Notes under the pieces: generated by a model | The model's database searches: none | Told to the model about the DNA's origin: nothing | What the model saw: the letters and a program-made list of their open reading frames with translations, nothing else | Position numbers and translations under genes: made by a program | Shown here: piece after piece, positions 43,267 through 56,176 of the stretch | Layout of the letters: every line of letters begins with the position of its first letter | Numbering within the stretch: the first letter of the stretch is position 1 | Source of the DNA: Hypericum androsaemum | Lineage: Eukaryota > Streptophyta > Magnoliopsida > Malpighiales > Hypericaceae | DNA length: 64,000 nucleotides | Direction of reading: 5' to 3' | Assembly: GCA_963995505.1 (NCBI GenBank) | Contig: OZ023198.1 | Location: forward strand, 8,022,558 to 8,086,557

Positions 43267-44868
43267 AAAATTCAGAAAGCAAGGAATCAAAAGAGTATCC
43301 GAAAATGTAAATTAAGCAAATAATTTAGATTCAAACTAAATTAACATGTACAAATGATAACACTTTTTATATTCGCATAGTTCTAATTCGATAAAAATAA
43401 TCTTCTAAAGTAAGGAGACTAGAAGAGAATCTAAAGGGAGAAGAAAAATGATACCCTCCTGGTTGCTTTGGGCAGTCTCAAATCTTTCCTCGGTGGTCCA
43501 TGTGCTCACCACTTCAGGGACAATTAAGGCGAAGATACTTTTTGTCAGATACCACCCATACCTCTCGGAAATAACTTTTCGACTAATGCACGAATCGGTA
43601 AGATTTTTGAATAAAATTTTTCGAATAAATATTTTATTAAGTATTTCACTTCGTTTTTTTAGAAGGACTCCGCTTCGTATTTGTGTCCCTCCTTCAAATA
43701 GTATATTCCCATTTCGAAGCAAATGCCGGTGTTTGGAATTTCTATGTAGTTTCCCTTTAAAAAAAGGAATTTCTATGTAGTTGCAGCCATCTTTTCACTT
43801 ATCTTTTGTTGTAATATTCTAGAAAAGGGTGTTAAATAAATACAAGTAAACCAATGAAAACGGCATTATGGTCAACCACGTCTCCGTCCCCACCGCGTCA
43901 GACGACCAAAACCAGGGGTGGTCCAAACCACTTGTTTATGAGGCAACTCCGCAATCATGTTGGCGGGAAACAGGCAACTCATCGTTGTCTAGATATTTCT
44001 AAAGTTATTTTCAATATACCAAATGACAATTCTTTCTAATTCTAAAAAAAAAATGACAATTCTTTCCGCTGTTCGGTACATTTGAGAAAACCAAGCCTGT
44101 GTTTATTTTTTTATACCAAATTGTATTCAGATATTTATTTGGTCGGCATATTCATGTTCGAATAGAACTTTGTTAAAAAATATCTACAATTTGACTTTTT
44201 TTTACCAAGTACTACATAATTTTGTTTTATCTTTATTGGTGATAAAGATTTTCGAGTCATTCTTTTATCGACAAAAAATGCGACTTTAAAAAACTTGTGT
44301 TATAAAAAGAAAACAAAATGAAACGTACTCGATCAAACTGCATAATATTAAAATAAATTTTTTAAGTTACATAAACAAAATGAGTACCAAATAATACTTG
44401 TTCTGGTAAAATAAGGGTGAAGTGGACAGTAACAAAAAAAATATAGATATAAAAAAAAGCCAGCCAAATGAGTAAGAATAGCTATTTCCATCGATCTATT
44501 TTAAAAAATCAATTGTTAAAAGTGTTATTTAGCTTAATCAAAATATCTCAAGAATATAAAATTTTTTCGAAAGTCTTGATAAATGAATAAATGATAACGC
44601 CGGATATATATATTTTTTGAGGGAGCGAGGGAGGGAGAGAGAGGAGAAAATGAGGCGAAATGGGCCCCACTTCCCACAGTTCTAAACATGGCCCCCGGTT
44701 TTGCAAATTCCTCCCCCGCCTTTTTCTTCTTTCCCACAAGGAGACTTATCCATAAAATTTTATTAATTATTACATAGATAGATGGCATACCATGTCTGGT
44801 CTTCCTACTGTTTCTAGGCAACCAAACAAGCACTTTCCCAGTTTTATCCTCCGTACCCCACCAACCCC
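43267..44868. promoter_or_regulatory. upstream region of the cysteine oxidase gene
   Basis: AT-rich DNA with a few short frames and no recognised gene to about 44600. The last 200-250 bp before the TATA box is the likely promoter. A word AACCAGGGGTGG at about 43910 faintly resembles the plant hypoxia-response element, but I do not rely on it. Confidence 0.35.
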
Positions 44869-44875
44869 TATATAA
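44869..44875 (+). promoter_or_regulatory. TATA box of the cysteine oxidase gene
   Basis: TATATAA lies 67 bp upstream of the ATG at 44936. Transcription would start near 44900, giving a short 5' UTR. Confidence 0.6.
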
Positions 44876-44935
44876 CTCTTTTTTTATACACTTGTGTCCA
44901 GCGAAGAAGGAGAAGAAGGAAGTGATTTGGTAGGG

Positions 44936-47111
44936 ATGACAATTGAAGCGGCGGTGGCGCCCAGGAGGAACCCAGTTGGGTGCAACAATGGTGATAGGGT
45001 TATTAGGAAAAGGAGGTGCTATAAGAGGAGTGGTGGTGGTGGTGGTGTGAGGAGGGCTCCCGTGGCGTTGCAACTGCTTTTTCGGAGCTGTAAGGATGTG
45101 TTCCGAGGGCCTGGGACTGTTCCTCTGCCTCTTGATGTCGAGAAAATGTGTCACTTACTTGGTATGTCCTTGTTTTCTTTTTTGTTTTTTGATTGTTTCT
45201 CTCTAAATGTATAAAGTTTTTCTTTCTTTTTTACTGAATTTTGCTCAAGTGGTTGATTTGTTCTGCCGGAGATATCGGACTCAAGGATTGTCGGGCTTGG
45301 GTGTGGATCTCTAAATCGTAAGCTTTGATTACAAGAACTTATTAAGAGCATCCAAGTCAATTGTTATTTGGATCAACTTGAATAGTTAAATCTTGCTATA
45401 TCAATTCGGTAATATTTACCGGGATACCGGATTCAAGTCTGACGAACATAAAAAAATACCATTAAATGAACCATCCGTAAAATAGATCCGACAGTATTGG
45501 TGGTGGTGGTGCTTCCTAATTCCCATCGCGTTAGTTGTTTTTCCGTTCATCAAGAATCATGGAGGGAGGAAATAGGAAATTATTGGTCCATTGAACTTTT
45601 CGGAAAATGTTGGCAATTAGCTTTTTGCCTGATTGGTCTCGATATCCTCTTTTCTATGCAATTTGCCAAGTCACGTGAATTAAGTCGAAGATTCAAGTTT
45701 GAATTCTACGATGACGGTTCAAATTTTGGAAGAGTAAACCGTAAGAGTCTACATATAATATGAAACAATTGTTCCGATATTGGAATCGGATTTGGAATAG
45801 AGCATGATTTCATTTTGTTCCACATTCTCATTCTCGTATTGATTTCATGCTCGTTGTTGCACTCAAATATTCTTTAATTTTGACCACTCATTTATATTAT
45901 AATTTGGTATTGTAATAAATGTTTGTCCCATCCCTGGTGACACCTGACCTTTCAGTGTTGTTTTTTAATCTTGGCCAAGCTCTCGAAGCATATGTGCAGT
46001 GTTCATGCCAAGTTTCTTAATTGGCAAATGTTTACGATCCTTCTTCTCTTTCTGTTGTAGATGACATCAAGCCGGAGGACTTTGGGCTGAGCAGCGAGCT
46101 GCAGTTTTTCAAGCGTAAAACCGATGTCGAGGGGACGCCGAGGGTTACCTACACCACCATCTACAAGGGTGACAACTTTTCGGTGAGTTTCGTGCTCTCT
46201 ATTTCGTTCGCCATGAGCGAAAATTTGCAGAACTTGGAATGCGGATCGCCTTGCGGAAATCCTCGTATTTGCTCATTCGACATTGACCCGAATGTCGGAT
46301 TAGCAGTAGATTCAGGAGTGGTTCACTTTGATTGAATGATGAGGAATAGAATATTATCAGTTCAGACTATATATTAACTTGGATCTGAACTGAATCTCTG
46401 ATGCAGCTGTGCTTGTTCTTCCTGCCTGAAAATGCAACAATCCCTCTCCACAACCATCCGGGAATGACGGTGTTTAGCAAGCTTCTATTAGGAACAATGC
46501 ACATTAAGTCATATGATTTGGTTGATCCAACTAGCACCGACAAAGCCGCGAAACCATCTCAATGTGAGTATTATTCTCGATCATCGCCTTAACGATCTCG
46601 GTCTGAGAAACAACAAAGCTGTGTTGTTAATTCGGCAAGGTAATTTTGCAGTGAGATTGGCAAGGTTAGTCGCAGACGATGACTTCACTGCCCCGTGTAG
46701 CACTTCTGTACTATATCCAACTACCGGAGGCAATATCCACGAATTCACTGCCGTTACGCCATGTGCAGTCCTCGACGTGCTCGGACCACCGTATTCCAAA
46801 GATGACGGACGGGACTGCTCGTACTACAAAGACTATCCCTATGCGGCCTCGCCAAGTAAGCACGCCTCCTCGAGGGCTTGTTTTGTATGCTTCAACTGTA
46901 AGAGTTGCATGTTCTGCTGTTTAGTTCACAACGAGTACTCCTATGACTCAAACTCGAACCTCCGATAAATGCAGGTGATCAAGAAGATGGGTTGCAAAAG
47001 GAGGAAGGTGGATGTTATGGATGGCTGGAAGAGATTGACATGCCAGAGGATTCACAAATGGATGGAATTGAGTATTTAGGTCCACAACTTGTGACTACCT
47101 TTGACACCTAG
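44936..47111 (+). CDS. PCO: plant cysteine oxidase (PCO/ADO family thiol dioxygenase)
   Basis: Five exons join in frame: 44936-45161, 46061-46182, 46407-46563, 46652-46855, 46975-47111, giving 281 aa. PCOs are Fe(II) dioxygenases that oxidise the N-terminal cysteine of ERF-VII factors, VRN2 and ZPR2 in oxygen; the oxidised protein then enters the Arg/N-degron pathway and is degraded. Residues 1-75 include an Arg-rich and Gly-rich segment (RRCYKRSGGGGGVRRAP) and the conserved LQLLFRSCKDVFRGPGTVP. Residues 117-168 contain ENATIPLHNHPGMTVFSKLL with the iron ligands His131 and His133. The third ligand, His198, is in TTGGNIHEFTA. The C-terminus has PPYSKDDGRDCSYYKDYPY and a variable acidic tail. 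All introns are GT..AG. A longer in-frame start would need GTG, so the ATG at 44936 was chosen. The gene appears intact. PCO1/2 are hypoxia-induced in Arabidopsis; which subclass this is I cannot say. Confidence 0.93.
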
Positions 47112-47841
47112 GATAAAAAAAAATACACCTCTCTTTTTTGGTTTCCAAGTTCTTTTGGTTTCAATTCCACATGCCATATAGAAGTGTAACCAATCGGTAG
47201 GTTCTTTAATTTTGTTTAAACTCCCACGTAATGATAGCTTGGGGTGGGCGAGATGCAGGAAGTTTGTTTCCACTTGGACTTGCATGTATATAATATCATC
47301 CACCGGATTCTTTGTTTCAGTTGATTTTGGTGTCCAAATTATTAGTATTCGCACATTCATTACAACGAATATTTTAAATCAGAACAAGCTGAATATTGAA
47401 TGAGCGTCAAATTTTTTTTTACGGATATTTAACTTTGCCCTATCAAGTTGGGAGTCAGTTGCAAACTTAACTTTGACCCTAAGACAATAGCTGAAAGTGA
47501 AGAACTGAGATGTTTAGTATAAGATAAATCGGCGGAAATAACATCGGTGAAAAGTCAGGTGTGTATTTTTTGGTGTAAGGTTTTTAATCAATTAAACATT
47601 CGAGCAAATTTATTAAAGGTTTATAGGCTTGCCAAGAGGTTAAATTAAAGGAAAATTCATATTAGATTGGAAGCGTGCTCTAGTATCACATTAGCATCCA
47701 AATGAGAGTTGGCAATGTTTCAAATTTTACTAATGTAAAATATAAGAGGCCTAATTGGATCTGGACTGGGCCCAGTCCGGACCAAGCAAACGGGAGTGTG
47801 TCCCATAGTGAAAATTTTGTAATATGGACAAAACACTGGGA
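47112..47841. other. 3' flank of the cysteine oxidase gene
   Basis: The first part is the probable 3' UTR. No gene or clear transposon end was recognised between it and the LINE at 47863. Confidence 0.4.
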
Positions 47842-47862
47842 CATTTTGGGACTCCTGATTTT

Positions 47863-48685
47863 TTTTTTGTTTCATGAAATGGGGCTTATGCCCTTAATTG
47901 AAACTTAAAAGTGTTCGTTACAATAGCACGGGGTACAGCCACATCGCTAATATCCCTCATCAGTGAACATCGAAGGCCCTCAGGGGGAGCAGTGAACAAA
48001 TGAAAACCAAAAGGAAGAGTAAAGCCTAGGTTCGCCATCCAATCAGCACTTGCATTTGCTTCCTGATAGACATGTTTAACCTCTACTCTCCAGTCTCGTA
48101 ATAGTATCTCTCTGATGTCTAGGATGAGTGAAGCACATCTTTGGTTGGGGGGCCCGTAGACTTTAGGAAGTCAGCCACAATGCTTGAATCGGTTTCAAGT
48201 TGGATCATCTTCAGGTCTGAGGACCATGCCAAATTTAGTCCCTGAGAAACAGTCCAGAGTTCTGCTGTAACACTTGAGCAGGTACCCAAGTTGCTTGCAA
48301 AACTGCCCAGCCAGACACCATCCTTGTCCCGAAGAAGGCCGCCAGCTGCCGCCATGTTCGAGGTCGCCCTTCTCGCGCCATCCGTATTAAGTTTGGCCCA
48401 GCCACCTGGTGGCTTCTCCCATCCAATTCGTGTCATTTGTCTTGCTGGTTGGCTCCGCATTTGGCTTGCTGCCGTCCAAGCGTCACAAATCTCCTCTGCC
48501 CTGCTACATATAAAGACATATTGATTAGTGGGTCGTTCGTCACCCTCCCCCCAAACCTTATGGTTTCTCCATCGCCAGAAATAAAATATGGCTGTGATAA
48601 AGTGCGATGACCAGAGGCTATGTGGAGTGATGTTCTGTTCCCCCCAAACCTTATGGTTTCTCCATCGCCAAAAATAAAATATGAT
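47863..48685 (-). mobile_element. LINE 3' fragment with RNase H domain
   Basis: The insert is flanked by a 21-bp direct repeat beginning CATTTTGGGACTCCTGAT (47842-47862 and 48686-48706); the last few T bases may belong to the tail. On the minus strand it encodes a LINE-type RNase H-like domain: WAKLNTDGARRATSNMAAAG, then VTAELWTVSQGL, then QLETDSSIVADFL, which carry the D, E and D catalytic positions. The frame then continues after a break to about 47900. The 3' tail is the T run at 47860-47868 on the plus strand. It is 5'-truncated. Confidence 0.9.
48547..48685. repeat. 92-bp spaced duplication at the 5' end of the LINE insert
   Basis: The segment CCCCAAACCTTATGGTTTCT with the following ATCGCC and AATAAAATATG occurs at 48547-48593 and again at 48639-48685. 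The second copy abuts the target duplication. Confidence 0.85.
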
Positions 48686-48836
48686 CATTTTGGGACTCCT
48701 GATTTTACATATATATGTAGTATAAAAATATTAACGAAATAAATCTGGAAAGAGAAAACACACTCCTAAGCTCTATCGATTTCACCCTATGCTCCAAATT
48801 TCAAAACCCGTGGCAGGTGAAACGTAACAAGAATAC

Positions 48837-51638
48837 ATTGATTTTTTTTGATAAGTTGAGATTTTATAAATATAGTGACGAAAAAATTACACAGCTAGCG
48901 AAACTTGCTTGCTAGAGATGCCAAAAACCTCCTAGATGTTTATACCAATAGATTCAAAAAATAAGAGGAGATCGTGCCCTAAAAAAAATCCTAGAAAACT
49001 TGGACCAGTTTAACCACTCTTTAGCATGGAAAGTGATAGAGTGTTGTAGGAGCCCCATATCAAAAACTTCCTCTTGAAAAATTACCTTGTTTCTCTGGAT
49101 CCAAATCCCGTAAATAATAGCACCAAAAAGAGTGGTCCAAACCTTTTGCAGCGTTTTATCTTTGACGTGCCCCAACCAGCACTCTAGGGAGTCTGCCAAA
49201 TTCTAACCACAGCACCAACTAAGATTGATCTTCTTTAAAAAGAAATTCCAAATATGCTAGGTTCGAGGACAAAAGAAGAATAGGTGCTGGCCAGTTTCAT
49301 CCTCGTCAAGGCACAGAGGACAGAGGATGTCCCATTCCTGAATCCTTCGTGCCTAGACCAGATTAAATCTAGTAGGTGCTTTGTTCTGCAGCAAAATCCA
49401 GATGAAACACTCCACCTTATATAGGATAAGACCAGACCAAACCTTATAGAGAGTCAGCGAGCGGATGGAGATGCAGATATTGCTAGTACTTTTGACGTAA
49501 AGACCTAGCAAAAAAAACTCCCATTCACCTCTAGAGACTAGCTTATTTTATCTGGAATTTTGTTTAGTTGGATGGGATGGAGAGCGGCATATAGCTCCCT
49601 GGCGATCTCCATCTCACAACTAAATAAATTCCTCTTCCAACTAAGTTCCCAATTCCAGGATTGGTCCACCCAAGAGCCACAATTTTCAATAGAACTCAGT
49701 TATTGATTTGAGACATCAAATAATCTTGGGAATCTTTCTTTGAGGGGAGTGTTTTACAGCCAAGGATCAATCTAAAACAAAAGCGTGGAGACACTACCAA
49801 AAAAAACAACACGATTCTCCAAAAAAGAAGAGTAGAGCAAGGTGTTCCCCGAAGTGCACTTGTCTATTGTAGCCCAGACCCCACCTGACCTGCTTAGCAG
49901 AAGAGTTAGAACTAAAAGAGTAAGCACTTTATGAAGACCGGAGATGATGTCCACCTAGTATGCATCTTTGTCCTCCATGAACTTCCATCTCTATTTCATT
50001 AGTATGGCCTGGTTCTTGATACCAATTCTCTCAATTCCTAATCCACCTAGCTCTTTTGGCAGCCTAACCAATTTCCATTTAATAAGAGAATGCTTTATTG
50101 AATCACCTGCACCTGACCAAAGAAATTCACTCATTCACCTTTCAATCATTTTTTTAACTCCAGTTGGCATCTTGAAGACAGATAAATAGTAAGTTGGTAA
50201 ACTTGAGACAACTGGATTAATTAGAGTCAACCTTCCACCAAAAGAAAGTAGACTCCCCTTCCACAATTCAAGCTTCTTATTGACGGAATCAATGACTGGT
50301 TTTCAAACCAGTTTCGTAGACATGCTGCACCTAATAGGAACCCCAAGATATTTTATTGGAAAATTATTAAGCTGGTATCCTTAAATTTCCATAGCAGTTG
50401 AGTTCTAGTCAAGAGGAGTGTTAACGTTAATCAACGTCATTTTGGAGATGTTGATTTGCAGACCCAAAGCGAGACCAAAGATGTCAGTTAATCCTTTGAG
50501 GGTTTCCAAGCTCTGCTTGCAGCATTCAGAGAAGAGCATGGTGTCATCTGCGTATTGTAGTAAATGAACCTCTTCAGCTCCTACTGGAATTTTAATTCCT
50601 TTGATCAAATTTAGAGCAGCAGCTTTTTCGATGAGCCCGTGCAATTCCTCTGCACCAATAAGAAAGAGGAAGGGAGATAGTAGGTCGCCTTGTCTCTGCC
50701 TCCGCTCGTAGCTAAAAAGCTCTGTTGGTGACCTGTTTACAAGGATGGAAGCTATAGCACTTTGCACACACTCTTTTGTCCATTTTAGCCATTTATGACC
50801 AAAGTTCATAGCTCTAATAGTATCTTCTAAGTAACACCAATCGACACAGTCGAAAGCTTTTGAGAAATCTAGCTTAATCAGATTCGCATCCTTCTTACAG
50901 CGCTTCAGGAAAGAAATAACTTCACTTGTAAGTTGCAACAAGAATAGTTTCAGAGATTTGCCTACCGTGCAGGAAATCTGACTACTTATTGCTGATCACT
51001 TCCTTTATAACTTTCCTAAGTCGCATTGCCATAACTTTGGTGATGATCTTTTGAAGGCTTCCCACAAGGCTGATTGGTTAAAAGTTCTTAAGAGAGGAGG
51101 ACCCCAGGGACTTAGGAATCAAAGCAATGAACGAGCTTGCTACACAACCATGGATGTGACTTATTTTGAAAAACTCACCCACTGTGGCAAAGATGTCTTC
51201 ATTAATTGAATCCCAGACACCTCAAAAGAAGGTAAAGTTGTAGCCGTCAGGTCCAGGGGCTTTGTTCCCGCCATAATCCCACATCGCCTGCTTAATTTTA
51301 GACAATGAGGGGTCCAGTTCAAGGTAAGCAACAGAGTTTTCACTAAGCTTACTGAAGATGTCTTCTGACAAGATTGGTCGGGGAGCATCAGATCTTTTGA
51401 ACTGCCTCTTAAAATGATCGTGGCTTTCCCTTTTAATGTCTGCTGGATCATGAAAATTGACACCACCCACCTTGATGCAGCTAATGTAATTCCGATTTCT
51501 GTGAATCGTTGCCGTGGCATGAAAAAATTTTGAATTTCTATTACCATTCCTACCCCAATTAAGTCTTTATTTTTTGCTCTGAATGGGAATCCATTATTTC
51601 TGAGAAGCTGCTAGTTCAAGCACCAAATCAGATCATTT
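48837..51638 (-). mobile_element. LINE, 5'-truncated, with reverse transcriptase
   Basis: A 10-bp direct repeat ACAAGAATAC at 48827-48836 and 51639-51648 probably marks the insertion. On the minus strand the order is: the end of the region upstream of RT (51547-51161, with KAPGPDGYNFTFF in another frame), RT, and a C-terminal zf-RVT region (49199-48954, IIYGIWIQRNKVIFQ). The endonuclease is missing. The T run at about 48842 is the poly(A) tail in reverse. Frames are broken in several places. Confidence 0.85.
50405..50941 (-). pseudogene. LINE reverse transcriptase domain
   Basis: The 178-codon frame includes NLIKLDFSKAFDCVDWCYLE, RQRQGDLLSPFLFLIGAEEL and the catalytic LLQYADDTMLF. These are the core non-LTR RT motifs. 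It is part of the LINE at 48837-51638, whose flanking frames are shifted. Confidence 0.93.
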
Positions 51639-51849
51639 ACAAGAATACGCTGAGATTGGGATGACAACTATGGAGCTCTGAATTGATTCGATTCTAAGGG
51701 AAAGTCAGTCAATCACTTTTTATCTCTCTATCTCTCTTTCTCTCTATAAATCTCTTAAAAAATCTCTACGTTTTTAATATACCAGTGAATCATCACAAGC
51801 ATATAGGTAAATTATAGATTGTATTAAGTTTTTGTATACGAGTATCAAT

Positions 51850-52570
51850 TTACATTTAAATACCAGTATATCTTCTCATGCGTGCCATTTTCACGTCCAT
51901 GAACGTCAGGTATCACTTCGTGTACATACAATTGATATTGCTCAAGTATACCATTGTCATTGCATATGTATACCATTTTCGTAACATATGTATATCATTG
52001 TCGATGCACATTATATATCATTATCACTTCGCATATATAGCATTATCACTTCATATGGTATACTATTGTGGCATTGCATTGGCATACCAATGCTAGTTCA
52101 TAATATATCATTTTACTTGTAAAGGACATATGTTGGAAGATATGAAAAAATAAGATTGGTGGCAACAAGCTGAGTTTAAAACACAAGAACAAGTGCAAAA
52201 CTTTTACTTTTCTTTTGCACATAAAAAGGGATTTGGTATGAGCATTGATTATCGAAAACCAACAATTATCATGGTGCAAAGACACATCACATACATTATA
52301 TTAGATATGTTTACAACAAAGAGGGATTTTGTAAAAATTCTAATGTCCCAAGACAAAAATAGAAGCAGACCCTACTTCCATCAAGATTTACGTTTAAACA
52401 TACTACTTTGCTGGGTTTGCAAAATACTCTACAACTCTATTTAGGAGGAGAGCCATTTTCCAAGCCAAAAACCTATTACCAATGTGAATGACCACTGAGA
52501 TACTAGTATGAAATGATAATTGTATACCCGTGAAGTGATAATGGTATATCTGTGAAGTGCTATACCATTG
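51850..52570. repeat. iterated short motifs in inverted orientation
   Basis: Left block (51930-52090) repeats TATACCATT, TATCATTGTC and ATTATCACTTCATATG-like words. Right block (52490-52570) carries the reverse complement (GTATACCCGTGAAGTGATAA, GGTATATCTGTGAAGTG). About 400 bp lies between. This looks like the subterminal repeats of a DNA transposon, perhaps CACTA-type, but ends and TSD were not found. No gene. Confidence 0.45.
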
Positions 52571-53160
52571 TTTGAAGCTCAAGTTACAGTTTCTCATAGT
52601 AAATCATGAGAAAACACATAAACTTATATGAAACTCAATGACGATGTCATAATATGCAATAAAATCACCGAGAATGAGAAACTAAACCATAAATCTCAAT
52701 AAACCACTGCTGATTCAACAGACGAATAGTTCCGCAAAAGAAAATCTTAAAAACCTAAACCTTAAATTTATAAAGAATTCAAAAATAGAGCTAACCTCAA
52801 ACTTCACAAAATGCAATTTCACCAGCTGTTTACAATGGAATGATTCCCTCGGGATCAGTAAAAAGAAATCTCGCTCACGACGACTCGTCTTCGCTTTTTT
52901 CCTCGCTCACGTCTTTCTCTTTTCCTCTCCACGAATAGGAACTGTCCACTATGTGCTTCCTTTTTTTGTGCAAAATACCTAAAAAGCCCCATGTGGATAC
53001 GCGTTAGACGCCTATCGTTGGATCTAAAGGCATATTTTTTAAGAGCTAATGAACGACTCAGATCTACCTGTGGATGGTGTAGATCATCCAATAAGTACAA
53101 CACTCAATCCCCTCTCAAAATATAATATTAGAAAAATCATCCTGAAATAGGGTCTTTCTA
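52571..53160. other. intergenic DNA
   Basis: No gene recognised. A short GC-richer patch at 52850-53050 gives an 82-codon minus-strand frame with an arginine-rich end and no known domain. Confidence 0.35.
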
Positions 53161-53164
53161 AAGA

Positions 53165-53455
53165 AAAGTACAATTTGTTATTCTGTGGTTTCACATTTTT
53201 TTATTTTAAGATCATGTAGTTTCAAATTGGTAATTTAGTTTCCGAAGTTTTTTAACTATTTTACGGACAGGTCTAGTGCAGCTGCCTGTCCAAATGCTCT
53301 CAAAACAACGTCATTTTTAGTCTGATGTGGTCGACATGTTTGGACTTGCCAAGAAAATAGTTGGTAAACATCAAGGATTAAATTACCAATTTGCAACTAC
53401 TAAATTTGAAAAATATAAAATTATAGGGTACTAAAATGTACTTTTTCCAATATTT
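53165..53455. mobile_element. MULE-type foldback element
   Basis: The arms (53165-53250 and 53370-53455) are inverted copies with outer words GAAAAGTACA and, inverted, GGAAAAAGTACATTTTAGTA, and inner words CAAATTGGTAATTTA. The outer word matches the tip family of the MULE at 4321. No TSD was resolved. Confidence 0.65.
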
Positions 53456-53523
53456 TTTGTTTTAAAATAAATCACATTAGCACCCTTTTTTGCTGGACCA
53501 GCAATACTTCCAATGTCCAAAAG

Positions 53524-53720
53524 TAGGGATGACAGTGGGTAGGATAGGGTAGCGTATTAGTAGGACCTCACTCATACCCTAGTTTTTAGAGCTGGACCCA
53601 TACCCTACCCTCGAGCCTATAAATTTTTTATTGTTAGATCCATAACCTACCTTCCAGGAGACCCAGAGTCTACAGGGTCTGCAGAGTCCGATCCTATAAC
53701 GTTCTACATTTGATAATTTT
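53524..53720. repeat. isolated hAT-type end
   Basis: TAGGGATGACAGTGGGTAGG at 53525 and the following GGATAGGG / ACCCATACCCTACCCTC motifs look like one end of the TAGGGATGGCAAT family seen at 27979. A right partner was not found, so this is a fragment or a truncated copy. Confidence 0.45.
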
Positions 53721-56176
53721 TACGCACAAAATTAATTTTTATATAAAATTTGAATAAATTCAAGACATCTACTATGTTACACGTCAACATTCAATAGAAA
53801 ATTAAACTATATATCAAAATTTTTAATTTAATTTAAATGGTACAAAGTTCTTCTTTTTAAGTTTTTAAGTACATAAATAATTCAACAAAAGAAAAAAGAA
53901 AAATATAGAAAGTCCACTTCTTGTGATTCTATAATAACATAATTTAAGCTGATTCTATAATAACATAACAAATATTGTTAAAGTTAACCATAAAGTATAT
54001 AGTATACAAATTGTACATACAACTAGCAATTTGTACATATTGCCTAAATATGTGCATTTATTCGTGTTTATAGTTTTCTGTAAATGTCTTGTTCTAGCTA
54101 GTAGAATTTTCATTATACGAGCTCGACTATTTTCACTTTTTTATGCTACTAACCATTTTCGCGGATCTGTGATCTGTTTTCTATGTTAGTGTTTGGTTAG
54201 GGAGGAGCTCAAATTTGGAACTTATTGTAGCTTTTTCCATAATAATCATGATATATATAAAAATATAGTATATCAAAAAAAAATCGGAAGTGTATGTACT
54301 TCAAGTTTTAGTGTCAATATCATCAATAACTGAAATATATTTTAAGAAGTTTGAGAACTATGTTACAAGTAAAAAATTAATATTAATAATATTCACTTAA
54401 ACCTAAACATAACAAGATATAGCATTAGAAAACTCTACTCATAGCTTCGTGCAGCCAATTTTACAGACACATCGAAGTCTCTAAAATTCTGAAATGCAAT
54501 CCTATTTCTTGTGCTAAAGGTACTTTCCGACACAACACTAGACACAAGAATATATAACACATAAGATCTAATTTGAATCTAATTAGAGTCCAACCCATAT
54601 TGTACGGATATTTCTGCCATCCATATCCAAAAACAAATTCCGAAATCTCCTGGGAGGAAGAAAGTTCCGAAATTGACTGTACAGGCTTTCACGTGGGCCT
54701 TTAAAGGTCTAACACGGCCCAGGAGACTCCATTGCATGTACTTTTTAAAGTTTATGTATTTCTTATGTGACATACATCGATTTATACAAAGTGCTTAGAC
54801 ACTAGTAAAAGAATCAATTTTCAAACTCCCTAAAACAACTCTCTGTCTCCAATACATTTTCTTCCCCTTTCGCCCTAATGTTACGCTAATTCTAATCAAT
54901 GTTACAGTGGTATTTAGGAAATACAATTAACTATGTCGAATATGGATCTTATGATTCAAAATCAAAATCTACTATTTGAATGATAATTAAATATAGAATT
55001 GGATTTAGATCTAAATCCATCAGCTCTTTGATTTTATAATCCATATTTATGTGAATTGGATAAAATCTAATTTGGATCCTTTGTTTCAGTATTTCAAAAA
55101 ATCAGTAGCACAAATTCAAAACAGAATATGTAAAACATGTTCTTAAGACTAATGTTGAACTTACATTAAGGCTAAAGTAATAAAACTATTTGTAGATAAC
55201 TTATCAAAGTAGTGGAACAAAGATGCCGTCAGATAATTTTTCACATTACTCTGATAAAACATGTTTTGACTCTTTCCGTGAAACTTTAAATAATTTAATT
55301 GTAATGTTTATAAGGTGCACCTCTTTTTGAACCATGAACTTCTTAGATATTGAAGACGTCTTGTGCCGCTGGATTACGAGCCCTTTGATATATTTGACGT
55401 AACTTTTGTTTGGTTATCTACACTTTTTTTGTAAAGGTGGTTATCTACAACTGATATAGAATACATAACAAGAAGCTCAAAATTGGTGTTAATGGCGTTA
55501 AATACTCGATTTGGATATCTGAAATCCAAAGTCAAGTGGAGGAAGATCAAGATTTGTGCTGATACGTCATCGTCATAGCTGACTCATTTCACTTCTAGAT
55601 TAACGGCCCATCAAATGTCAAGTAAGGAGATATACTCTCAAGGCGAAATAGATATAATTCTATGGGACCTCGCAAAGAGGCTTGAGACATCGTTTGGGAA
55701 GGGCACATGTCAACTATCCTCAAAACTTCGCGCAAAATCGTCGTTGGTCCGAGTTAACAAAATTTAACATCTAAAATACCTCCTGTCTGGGTAGATCACT
55801 ACATAGATATATGTTTATCTTAGGATCATTCAGGGGCGGATATTAGTGCTTAATTGCGCATTCGGTGTCATCGTGATTTTTAGCACTCTGGTGTAATCAT
55901 AATTAGAGTAGTATAATTTTTTATTTTTTTGAAAAGTAAATATTACAAGTAGTTATAATGTCAGGGATTGAACCTTTGACCTCCTTAAAGTTACGCAATG
56001 CCTATGCCGTTAGGTCAAATATCCGTTGGCGTATAATTTTTTACCTATTAAAAATATCCAATTAATTACATTAAAAAACGTTAATTACTCTATCAAAAGC
56101 ATCATTAGCATCCATTTACAAGCAATTGCATCCTTAAATATTTTAATTCTAACAAAAAATTAACAGTTGAGCAAGT
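53721..56176. other. AT-rich intergenic DNA
   Basis: No gene, RNA or well-formed transposon recognised over about 2.4 kb. A patch near 55970-56040 (AACCTTTGACCTCC, GCCGTTAGGTCAAAT) resembles the tail of a decayed retroelement. Confidence 0.4.

Noticed and set aside
43900..43935. Hypoxia-response element upstream of the cysteine oxidase
   Set aside because: AACCAGGGGTGG only partly fits the consensus and lies about 1 kb from the ATG. One weak match is not evidence.
44534..45154. 206-codon minus-strand frame opposite the cysteine oxidase exon 1
   Set aside because: It is antisense to the conserved PCO N-terminus and to its promoter, and has no recognisable domain.
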